Shown here piece by piece: positions 1 through 4,827 of a DNA stretch of 6,062 bases (positions are counted from its first letter, which is position 1; each line of letters begins with the position of its first letter). Made by a program: the position numbers and the translations under genes. The notes under the pieces are model-generated. The model saw only the letters and a program-made list of their open reading frames with translations, ran no database searches and was not told where the DNA came from. Source of the DNA: Candidatus Nomurabacteria bacterium (GTDB lineage: Bacteria > Patescibacteriota > Minisyncoccia > Phycocordibacterales > UBA9973); NCBI GenBank assembly GCA_903869875.1, contig CAIQAW010000044.1:1-6062 (forward strand), written 5' to 3'.

Positions 1-217
1 CACCTGGGTAACCAGAGTAGCGTTCGTATTCTTTTTCAGTAAACTTTTTAGCGTTTATAGAAAGTTTAGATGCGTTGGTAACTACTACCTTCACATTTGG
101 TACTTCGTTTTTAACGTAATGAGGACTGTTTTTACCAGCAAGTTCCATAGCAATCGCTGTTGCTAGGCGTCCTAGTTTTTGTCCTGTTGCGTCAAATGTT
201 GTTGTTTTTGGTTCCAT
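1..217 (-). CDS. rplM: Large-subunit ribosomal protein uL13 (L13), 5' part only
   Basis: This is the first 72 codons of L13, an early-assembling 50S protein that binds 23S rRNA; the rest runs off the left edge of the window. I translated it by hand. It opens MEPKTTTFDATGQKLGRLAT, matching the family signature DA-x-G-x-LGRLA. Further on come the conserved VVVTNA segment (residues 44-49) and the Y-R-Y-S-G-Y-P-G block (residues 64-72), which is where L13 normally has YYRHSGYPGG. The ATG at 217 is the natural family start. No Shine-Dalgarno sequence precedes it: a CGGG touches the ATG, too close to act as one. The gene follows rplQ after 77 bases that contain hairpins. rpsI (S9) usually follows rplM and is expected outside the window, but this cannot be seen. 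Identity is near certain. Confidence 0.96.
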   Translation of the reverse strand, partial: MEPKTTTFDATGQKLGRLATAIAMELAGKNSPHYVKNEVPNVKVVVTNASKLSINAKKFTEKEYERYSGYPG

Positions 218-294
218 CCCGATTTTAAAAATTAATAATGTTAATGTTTTGTATATGTTGTGTGTCCGTTGATTTTAAAACGGGACAAGTGCCA
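218..294 (-). promoter_or_regulatory. rplQ-rplM intergenic leader with two competing hairpins
   Basis: On the transcribed strand, TGTCCCGTT (287-279) can pair with AACGGACA (270-263): 8 base pairs with one bulged C around an 8-base loop. The alternative is CCCGTTTT (284-277) pairing with AAAATCGGG (226-218), with one bulged T. That second stem would close directly on the rplM start codon. The two stems share bases 279-284, so they cannot form together. A weak promoter match lies in the same stretch: TTAAAA at 278-273 and TATACA at 255-250, 17-base spacing, 4 of 6 matches each. Neither hairpin is followed by a U-run, so they do not look like terminators. L13 leaders are known to control their operons in other bacteria (E. 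coli autoregulation, the Firmicutes L13 leader). A similar role here is inference only. Confidence 0.4.
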
Positions 295-648
295 TTATAC
301 AAGTTGTATTACAGCTAAAGGTGCACCATCAGATTTACGTTGAGGTAGTTTGATGATACGTGTATAGCCACCAGTACGACCGATGTATTTTGGTGCAATA
401 TCGTTTATAAGTATGTTTGTTTCTGGTTCTTGGTTCATTAAGCGAGCCATGATAAGACGGCGGTTTGCCAATGTTGGCGCTGTTGCCTTTGTTATCAATT
501 TCTCGACTAGTGGACGAAGTTCCTTGGCTTTGGCTGCGGTTGTTGTTATTTGTCCATGACGAACAAAAGAAGTAGCAAGACCGGCCATAAGCGCACGTCG
601 CTGGTTTTTGTTTCGTCCAAATTTTCGAACTGAATTATGGTGTCTCAT
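295..648 (-). CDS. rplQ: Large-subunit ribosomal protein bL17 (L17)
   Basis: L17 is a bacteria-specific 50S protein near the peptide exit tunnel. The 117-residue product is the typical length for the short bacterial form. It shows the hallmark N-terminus (MRHHNSVRKFGR, against the family's MRHR-x-S-x-RKLGR), then LATS-x-x-RHG-x-I-x-TT, AKELRPLVEKLIT (residues 41-53) and, near the end, the RTGGYTRIIKLPQRK-type block and A-x-x-x-I-x-LV. It starts 20 bases after the rpoA stop, the usual order at the end of an alpha operon, and is probably co-transcribed with it. No Shine-Dalgarno sequence is visible; the upstream bases are AATAATTAAAAACTT. It stops with TAA. Nothing is missing or fused, and identity is near certain. 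Confidence 0.98.
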   Translation of the reverse strand: MRHHNSVRKFGRNKNQRRALMAGLATSFVRHGQITTTAAKAKELRPLVEKLITKATAPTLANRRLIMARLMNQEPETNILINDIAPKYIGRTGGYTRIIKLPQRKSDGAPLAVIQLV

Positions 649-668
649 AAGTTTTTAATTATTACCGA

Positions 669-1646
669 CTATTTAAGGCTAATGCCGTAGTCTGATAAGA
701 TCTTTTTAATTTCTAAAATGCCTTTTTCGCCGATGCCTTCTATTTCTAGTAGGTCGTCAGATTTCTTGCGGGCTATGCCACCAACTGTACGGATGTTTGC
801 AGATGTAAGTGCGTGCAATGTACGTGCTGATAGACCGATAGCGTCGATGCGAGTTTTAAGTACTTCTGCCATGTCTACGTTGTCTGTTTTTGCTTCAGAT
901 TCTGTTTCTTCTGCAACTTCAGTTGTTTTTGTAGCTGGGGCTTCTGTACGGTCTGACTGGAATTCTACTACAGCTTCTAGTTGTTTTATCATTATCATTA
1001 CTGATTCTTCTAAAGCAACTTTTGGTGTTATAGAACCATCGGTTTCAATGTTAATGCGAAGACGGTTAAACTTGGTATTGTCGCCAACACGCATGTCTTC
1101 TACGTCGTAACTCACGTTACGAATCGGAGTAAACAATGCATCTAGTGCAATAGTACCAATTTCAACCTTTTCTTTGCGGTGTTGGTCTTTTTGTAAAAAT
1201 CCCATACCTTTTTCTAATGTTATTTCCATTGAAAGAGCCGCTGTTTTACCTGTTAGTTCACAGATGTATGCGTCTTTGTTTTGCAAAGTTGCTTGACCTG
1301 GAACTTTGATGTCTGCCGCGGTTATTTTACCTGGGCCCTTAACATCTAGGGTAACAGTTACAGGTTCGTCGCCGTCGAATGCAAAACGTACTTGACGTAG
1401 GTTAAGCAAAATGTTTATCACGTCTTCTTTTACACCTTCGATTACTGAAAATTCGTGGCTCACGCCATCGATTTTCACCGAAGTTATAGCAACGCCAGGT
1501 AGTGAAGAAAGTATAATACGGCGCAAAGAGTTACCCAAAGTGTAGCCGTAGCCTGGGTATAATGCGTCGATTTCAAAAGTACCTTTAATACCATCGTCTG
1601 ATACGATGCGAGGCTTTGATGGAAGAGTTATTGTGTGATGTAACAT
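669..1646 (-). CDS. rpoA: DNA-directed RNA polymerase subunit alpha
   Basis: The alpha subunit dimerises to scaffold assembly of the polymerase core. The 325-residue product has the full two-domain layout. The N-terminal domain (about 1-230) carries the dimerisation motif GYGYTLGNSLRRIILSSLPG at 32-51. An acidic, Thr/Glu-rich linker spans about 231-262. The C-terminal helix-hairpin-helix domain (about 264-325) contains GLSARTLHAL and EIEGIGEKGILEIKK. Aligning that domain by eye to E. coli, the DNA-contact residues R265, K298 and E302 are kept as R275, K308 and E312. N268 is replaced by H278 and S299 by G309. The gene lies between rpsD and rplQ, the standard position. Its 38-base upstream gap is extremely A/T-rich and contains ATAAAAATATAT, an element also found at rpsM and rpsK. 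It ends in TAG. Identity is certain; the effect of the substitutions is unknown. Confidence 0.98.
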   Translation of the reverse strand: MLHHTITLPSKPRIVSDDGIKGTFEIDALYPGYGYTLGNSLRRIILSSLPGVAITSVKIDGVSHEFSVIEGVKEDVINILLNLRQVRFAFDGDEPVTVTLDVKGPGKITAADIKVPGQATLQNKDAYICELTGKTAALSMEITLEKGMGFLQKDQHRKEKVEIGTIALDALFTPIRNVSYDVEDMRVGDNTKFNRLRINIETDGSITPKVALEESVMIMIKQLEAVVEFQSDRTEAPATKTTEVAEETESEAKTDNVDMAEVLKTRIDAIGLSARTLHALTSANIRTVGGIARKKSDDLLEIEGIGEKGILEIKKILSDYGISLK

Positions 1647-1648
1647 AA

Positions 1649-1660
1649 ATATATTTTTAT
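1649..1660 (-). repeat. ATAAAAATATAT element before rpoA
   Basis: This is an exact 12-base copy of the element that also abuts rpsM (3100-3089) and rpsK (2708-2697). Here it ends 2 bases before the rpoA ATG (1646). It may be an A/U-rich translation initiation element, since no Shine-Dalgarno sequence is present. It could also be a chance product of A/T-rich gaps. Confidence 0.5.
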
Positions 1661-1684
1661 AATTAATAAAATAACGAGAACCAG

Positions 1685-2287
1685 TTAGCGACTGTAGTAT
1701 TCAAGCACAGTGTTAAAGTTCAGAAAGCCTTCGGTATTCTTAGGTGCACCAGTAACAGTAGCTTCCAATTTTTCTACATTGAAAGACAACCATGCAGGCC
1801 ATGTGTATGACTTTAGTTTTCCAGCGATATCAGTAAACAGCGGACTTGATTTACTACCATCACGAACAGTAATGACGTCTTTTGCAGATATGTGGTGTGA
1901 TGCAACTTTGATTTTTTTGCCATTAACCATTATGTGGCCATGGGCTACCATTTGGCGAGCTAGTGCACGTGTATGTGCAAAACCAAGACGGTAAACAACG
2001 TTATCTAAACGAGTTTCTAGAAGTTCAAACAGTTTGTCTGTAGCTACAACACCTTTTGTTGTAGTTGCTTCTTCAACATAGTTTGAAAGTTGTTTTTCAG
2101 AAATACCATAAGAAAAACGAACGCGTTGTTTTTCAAGCATTTGTGTTCCGAATTCAGAAAGCTGTTTAGGCTTTTTGTCGCTTTTCTTGCGCTTAGCTTC
2201 AGACGCTACGAATTTTGGTGTTTGACACTTTTCGTATAGTCCAACGCCTAGGCGGCGACACATTTTATACTTAGATTTTGTTATCAT
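1685..2287 (-). CDS. rpsD: Small-subunit ribosomal protein uS4 (S4)
   Basis: S4 is a primary 16S rRNA binder that nucleates assembly of the 30S body; in E. coli it also represses the alpha operon. The 200 residues show the N-terminal basic region (CRRLG at 10-14), then QRVRFSYGISEKQLSNYV-like and RLDNVVYRLGFAHTRALARQ-type segments. The S4 RNA-binding domain lies at about 92-143 and includes MVAHGHIMVNGK. The C-terminus (YTWPAWLSFN ... VLEYYSR) resembles Patescibacteria S4 as I remember it. Only Cys10 and Cys21 remain of the four cysteines in zinc-binding S4, so this looks like a zinc-free form. The ATG lies 3 bases after the rpsK stop in GTATAATATATG, with no Shine-Dalgarno sequence. M9 is an alternative start, but the longer form keeps the expected N-terminal extension. 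Confidence 0.97.
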   Translation of the reverse strand: MITKSKYKMCRRLGVGLYEKCQTPKFVASEAKRKKSDKKPKQLSEFGTQMLEKQRVRFSYGISEKQLSNYVEEATTTKGVVATDKLFELLETRLDNVVYRLGFAHTRALARQMVAHGHIMVNGKKIKVASHHISAKDVITVRDGSKSSPLFTDIAGKLKSYTWPAWLSFNVEKLEATVTGAPKNTEGFLNFNTVLEYYSR

Positions 2288-2290
2288 ATA

Positions 2291-2698
2291 TTATACGCGA
2301 CGAGGCTTTTTAGGTTTAGGTCCATTGTGTGGAACTGGAGTAATATCACGAATACCGGTTATTTCGATATCGTATGCCATAAATGCACGGATTGTAGGTT
2401 CACGGCCTGAACCAACACCCTTAACTACAGCGTCTACACTCTTGATACCAAGAGCTTTTGACTTTTCGCCAAGAGTTTCGCCCACTTTAGAAGCGGCAAA
2501 AGGTGTACCTTTTTTAGCACCACGGAAGCCAAGTGCCCCAGCTGATGCTGCAAATATTGCATTACCTGACTTGTCTGTAACAACTGCCTTAGTGTTGTTA
2601 AAAGTAGCTTCAACGTGAAGTGTACCTTCAGCAATTTTTCGTTTAGGAGTTTTACTAACTCGGCCGGTATCTTTTTTTGTTTTAGTATTAGTTGCCAT
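2291..2698 (-). CDS. rpsK: Small-subunit ribosomal protein uS11 (S11)
   Basis: S11 sits in the 30S platform beside the mRNA exit region and 16S rRNA helix 45. The 135-residue product is close to the usual 127-130 residues, with a slightly longer lysine/threonine-rich N-terminus (about 1-25). Conserved blocks in order are HVEATFNNT (28-36), TDKSGNA (41-47), SAGALGFRGAKKGTPFAA (52-69), VVKGVGSGREPTIRA (91-105) and the terminal TPVPHNGPKPKKPRRV. The loop GVGSGRE replaces the more common GPGPGRE. The ATG is preceded by ATAAAAATATAT, which runs into the start codon, and there is no Shine-Dalgarno sequence. It lies 11 bases after rpsM and 3 bases before rpsD, so it is clearly part of the operon. 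Confidence 0.98.
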   Translation of the reverse strand: MATNTKTKKDTGRVSKTPKRKIAEGTLHVEATFNNTKAVVTDKSGNAIFAASAGALGFRGAKKGTPFAASKVGETLGEKSKALGIKSVDAVVKGVGSGREPTIRAFMAYDIEITGIRDITPVPHNGPKPKKPRRV

Positions 2699-2708
2699 AT
2701 ATTTTTAT
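2697..2708 (-). repeat. ATAAAAATATAT element at the rpsK start
   Basis: An exact copy of the 12-base element whose last two bases are the first two of the rpsK ATG. It fills the 11-base gap after rpsM almost completely. Confidence 0.5.
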
Positions 2709-2709
2709 C

Positions 2710-3090
2710 TTATGTTTTTTCAGTCTTACGTTTACCAGATGACATTGTCTTACGAACGTTGCCACGTATTGTACGAGAGTTTGTTTTCGTACGTTGGCCA
2801 CGTGCTGGTAGTTTTTTCATGTGGCGGGTACCACGGTAAGCTTTGATGTCTTTCAAACGTTTGATGTTTGATGCAACTTCACGCTTTAGGTTACCTTCAA
2901 TTTTGTGGCCTTCTACAAGGGCACGAATTTGGTTTTCTTGTTCAATAGTAAGTTCTGTAGCTTTTATGCCACGATCTATACCAACTTGGTCAAGAATTTT
3001 GCGAGAACGAGCCATACCAATGCCGTATACGGCAGTTAGTGCATACTCTAGACGCTTTTCATTAGGAATTGTTATACCGACTATACGCAT
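2710..3090 (-). CDS. rpsM: Small-subunit ribosomal protein uS13 (S13)
   Basis: S13 lies at the head of the 30S subunit, contacts the P-site tRNA through its C-terminal tail and forms intersubunit bridges. The 126 residues show MRIVGITIPNEKRLEYALTA at the start, then YGIGMARSRKIL (helix-turn region), EGNLKREVASNIKRLKDIKA (65-84) and YRGTRHMKKLPARGQRTK (85-102), ending in a very basic tail, all in family order. The family's usual RHRRGLPVRGQ is RHMKKLPARGQ here. The start codon abuts ATAAAAATATAT, and the TAA of rpmJ lies inside that element, leaving only 6 bases between the genes. No Shine-Dalgarno sequence is present. Its place after rpmJ and before rpsK is the classical alpha-operon order. 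Confidence 0.98.
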   Translation of the reverse strand: MRIVGITIPNEKRLEYALTAVYGIGMARSRKILDQVGIDRGIKATELTIEQENQIRALVEGHKIEGNLKREVASNIKRLKDIKAYRGTRHMKKLPARGQRTKTNSRTIRGNVRKTMSSGKRKTEKT

Positions 3091-3100
3091 ATATTTTTAT
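3089..3100 (-). repeat. ATAAAAATATAT element at the rpsM start
   Basis: An exact copy of the 12-base element. It contains the TAA stop of rpmJ and runs into the rpsM ATG. With the rpsK copy it shares 13 identical bases through the G of ATG. Confidence 0.5.
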
Positions 3101-3207
3101 TGTTTTTGTTTATGTTTAGGGTTCGAACAAATAATATGCAAATGGCCTGCACGTTTTACCATTTTGCATTTCTCACATATTTTTTTAACTGATGCTTTTA
3201 TTTTCAT
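3097..3207 (-). CDS. rpmJ: Large-subunit ribosomal protein bL36 (L36), 36 residues
   Basis: L36 is the smallest 50S protein and binds zinc and 23S rRNA. I found it by translating the gap between rpsM and infA. The 36 residues run [20 protein letters not shown] and end [13 protein letters not shown]. The zinc ligands of the family are all present: Cys11, Cys14, Cys27 and His32 (C-x2-C ... C-x4-H), so this is the zinc-binding form. Length (usually 36-38) and the SVKKIC and ICSNPKHKQ blocks are typical. The start is ATG at 3207, preceded by AAGTCAAAAT with no Shine-Dalgarno sequence, and the stop TAA lies 6 bases before rpsM. It is the first gene after the structured leader and the proposed promoter at the end of infA. 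Confidence 0.97.
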   Translation of the reverse strand: MKIKASVKKICEKCKMVKRAGHLHIICSNPKHKQKQ

Positions 3208-3304
3208 ATTTTGACTTATTTAACGCACGGCCTTAATTTACAACAGTATTTTCGAATTACACTGTTGCCACGAAAAAGGCAAAAACTTGGCCTTAAACTT
3301 GTAT
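3208..3304 (-). promoter_or_regulatory. Probable 5' leader RNA of the rpmJ-rplQ operon with overlapping stems
   Basis: This untranslated stretch would be the leader of a transcript from the promoter just upstream. Three stems can be drawn on the RNA strand. Stem A is AAGGC (3294-3290) with GCCTT (3280-3276), followed by a few more T. Stem B is TTGCC (3282-3278) with GGCAA (3269-3265). Stem C, the strongest, is CAACAGTGT (3267-3259) with ATACTGTTG (3249-3241): 9 pairs including one G-U, around a 9-base loop containing TTCGAA. A and B share GCC, and B and C share CAA, so neighbours exclude one another. TTAAGGCC also occurs twice, at 3296-3289 and 3236-3229. Alpha operons are often autoregulated through such leaders (S4 in E. 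coli). I do not recognise this one, and a regulatory role is inference. Confidence 0.5.
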
Positions 3305-3309
3305 GGCCT

Positions 3310-3338
3310 AGTATATACTATTTATAATCTTTTGACAA
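3310..3338 (-). promoter_or_regulatory. Sigma70-type promoter for rpmJ-rpsM-rpsK-rpsD-rpoA-rplQ
   Basis: The -35 box is TTGTCA at 3338-3333 (5 of 6 to TTGACA). The spacer is exactly 17 bases and the -10 box is TATACT at 3315-3310. The -35 lies in the last codons of infA and the -10 just after its stop. Transcription should begin near 3302-3304, giving a leader of about 95 bases before rpmJ. The match is good and the position sensible, but there is no experimental support. Confidence 0.6.
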
Positions 3339-3531
3339 CCCTTGCTTTACCCCCATATGGATCTAGCAACATTTCTACACTGTCGCCCACCATAACCTTG
3401 ATCCGGTTAAAGCGCATTTTGCCAGCCAGGTATGCTGTAATAGTAGTACCGTTAACGTCCACACGAAACATCGTGTTTGGTAGCGCTTCTATTACAATTC
3501 CTTTTACGGTTTCTTCTTTTGAATTACTCAT
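3322..3531 (-). CDS. infA: Translation initiation factor IF-1
   Basis: IF-1 is an S1/OB-fold protein that binds the 30S A site during initiation, alongside IF-2 and IF-3. The product from ATG 3531 has 69 residues, close to the usual 71-72. It shows the family blocks KGIVIEALPNTMFRV (10-24), a conserved ITAYLAGKMR-x-x-R-I-x-V (31-46), GDSVEM and the C-terminal LDPYGGKARVVKRL. An in-frame ATG at 3552 would add seven residues, but it overlaps the proposed -10 box and is not expected in the family, so I chose 3531. There is no Shine-Dalgarno sequence, and the predicted transcript start lies only about 6 bases before the ATG. infA next to rpmJ is a common order, but secY, adk and map, which often precede it, are absent here. 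Confidence 0.97.
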   Translation of the reverse strand: MSNSKEETVKGIVIEALPNTMFRVDVNGTTITAYLAGKMRFNRIKVMVGDSVEMLLDPYGGKARVVKRL

Positions 3532-3543
3532 GTATGTATTTAC

Positions 3544-3572
3544 AGTATACACGCATTGTTAGTTTATGTCCA
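3544..3572 (-). promoter_or_regulatory. Sigma70-type promoter for infA
   Basis: The -35 box is TGGACA at 3572-3567 (5 of 6 to TTGACA). The spacer is 17 bases and the -10 box is TATACT at 3549-3544. The -35 lies inside the last codons of the upstream gene. Transcription should start near 3537, only about 6 bases before the infA ATG at 3531, leaving an almost leaderless message. This also argues against the in-frame ATG at 3552. Confidence 0.6.
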
Positions 3573-4827
3573 CACGAATGCGTTTGGTGTCTAGTGGTAG
3601 GTACCTTTCAAACCACGGATTTGTTTTAACGTATGCAGAATCTATGGTTTTAAAACCTGCAAATATAGTTTCAACGGTGTTTTTACGTACACCTGATAAG
3701 GATTTTCGAAGTTCGTTTTCATCCACTGTCCAGTTTATAATACCGTTACCAGTAAACTGTAGTGCCAGTGTTGTTGTGTTTTTAGGGTCGACAGGTGTGG
3801 CTATCAGTGTTATGTCAGACTGGTCAATGTTCGACGCACTGTATGATGGGTCTTGTAGTGTGTGTTCGCTATGGTTGAAAATAAACTTTTCTATGTCTCT
3901 GTCGCGGAAAAGGTATGCAGTAAGTGTCGAATTTTGGGCAATGTCGCGCACAGCTGTAGAACTTTCTCGAAGCCCTGAAAGTGTGTCTGTTTTATAAACT
4001 ACTGCATTTTTATATATACGGTAGCCTGGTGGTATTTCTGCATTTGCTTTTATAAATATTTTATTTTTAGCAGATTCCTGTATGTTATTTGTTATTCTGG
4101 AAAGTTCTTCTTCGTTCATGGTGTACATGTTGCCGTTTGCCCCACCAACTATACCCAAACCTATGGTTTTAGCCGTTAGTAAATTTGTTTTACCAGTGTA
4201 ATTAGGAAATGTAAAAGTTGCCCCTGTTACGTCGTATTCGGCACCGTTTTTTTCAGCTTCAACAACAACTTCGGTAGAACCAGGCGTTATAACCGTGCCT
4301 TTTTTTGCGTACCCTGGTATTGTAGCCCCGTTTAACACTATGTAATGCATTCCTGTGTTACTGACGGCTACACTGCCCTTTTTTAATGCTATTTTCTTAA
4401 CACTTGCGCTGTTTTGTACCAGTATAGACCCCTTAGACTTTTTAGTAGCAACATTTTTAGTGCCGTATGTAACTGTTTGTTTGTATGTGTCTTCTACAAC
4501 CATAACTTCAAAAGGTGTTGTGGTTGCGTCGGTGTTGTTTCTAGTTGCTGTAAAAGGCGTGTTTGTAAATGCATACGGAACTTTTTGTGTTTGTATGCTA
4601 ACGGTAGCATAGCTGTATTTGTGCCATGTATATACACCACCAGCTATAACCAGCACCATAAATATAGTCCATAGCCAAAAAGTATACTGGGTTTGTTTTT
4701 TACCCTCGTATATTTCTTGTTCTAATGGTTCGTATATTCTGTTAGAATTTTTGTCAGAATACGAACTAGCAAACGATACGTCTTTTTTGTTTTCGTTTGT
4801 GTTTTTAACTATGTCGCTTATTATCAT
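3559..4827 (-). CDS. Single-span membrane protein with baseplate J-like extracytoplasmic domain
   Basis: Function is unknown. The 422-residue product has a polar cytoplasmic N-terminus (1-48, lysine-containing just before the membrane), one hydrophobic segment at about 49-68 (FWLWTIFMVLVIAGGVYTW) and a long extracytoplasmic part. Residues about 128-236 follow the pattern I associate with the baseplate J-like domain of many Patescibacteria membrane proteins: KGSILVQN, the segment around IVLNGATIPGY, then TPGSTEVVVEAEKNGAEYDV and a TFTFPNYTG-like strand. The C-terminus has ALQFTGNGIINW, a helical stretch (372-390) and a closing NPWFERYLPLDTKRIRVDIN block also seen in that group. Membership rests on remembered patterns, not a search. 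The ATG overlaps the stop of the ATPase gene (ATGA), implying translational coupling. A PilN-like partner role or an envelope-anchoring role is possible but not shown. Confidence 0.7.
   Translation of the reverse strand: MIISDIVKNTNENKKDVSFASSYSDKNSNRIYEPLEQEIYEGKKQTQYTFWLWTIFMVLVIAGGVYTWHKYSYATVSIQTQKVPYAFTNTPFTATRNNTDATTTPFEVMVVEDTYKQTVTYGTKNVATKKSKGSILVQNSASVKKIALKKGSVAVSNTGMHYIVLNGATIPGYAKKGTVITPGSTEVVVEAEKNGAEYDVTGATFTFPNYTGKTNLLTAKTIGLGIVGGANGNMYTMNEEELSRITNNIQESAKNKIFIKANAEIPPGYRIYKNAVVYKTDTLSGLRESSTAVRDIAQNSTLTAYLFRDRDIEKFIFNHSEHTLQDPSYSASNIDQSDITLIATPVDPKNTTTLALQFTGNGIINWTVDENELRKSLSGVRKNTVETIFAGFKTIDSAYVKTNPWFERYLPLDTKRIRVDIN

Noticed and set aside
718..1110. Plus-strand open frame of 130 codons opposite rpoA, and similar plus-strand frames opposite rpsD, rpsK, rpsM, infA and the two large upstream genes
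   Set aside because: All lie antisense to confidently identified genes, have low-complexity Ser/Thr/Val-rich products, and lack family motifs or promoters. They are shadows of the real reading frames.
1647..1684. Promoter in the A/T-rich gap before rpoA (TATAAA-like -10)
   Set aside because: No acceptable -35 lies at the right distance, and A/T-rich sequence gives such -10 matches by chance. The repeated element is a better explanation.
2434..2634. Minus-strand 66-codon frame inside rpsK
   Set aside because: It is an out-of-frame reading of rpsK, rich in Leu/Gln repeats, with no independent support.
3276..3294. Intrinsic terminator between infA and rpmJ (stem AAGGC/GCCTT followed by T)
   Set aside because: The stem has only five pairs, two of them A-T, and the T-run is partly used in the stem. 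It is kept only as part of the leader structure.
3532..3552. Longer infA starting at ATG 3552
   Set aside because: The seven extra residues are not expected in IF-1, and that ATG overlaps the proposed -10 box. ATG 3531 gives the family length.
4821..4827. Possible TGA-as-glycine code, as in some CPR lineages, because the ATPase gene ends at TGA followed at once by TAA
   Set aside because: No core gene needs TGA as a sense codon, and reading it as glycine here would add only one residue. The standard code explains everything.
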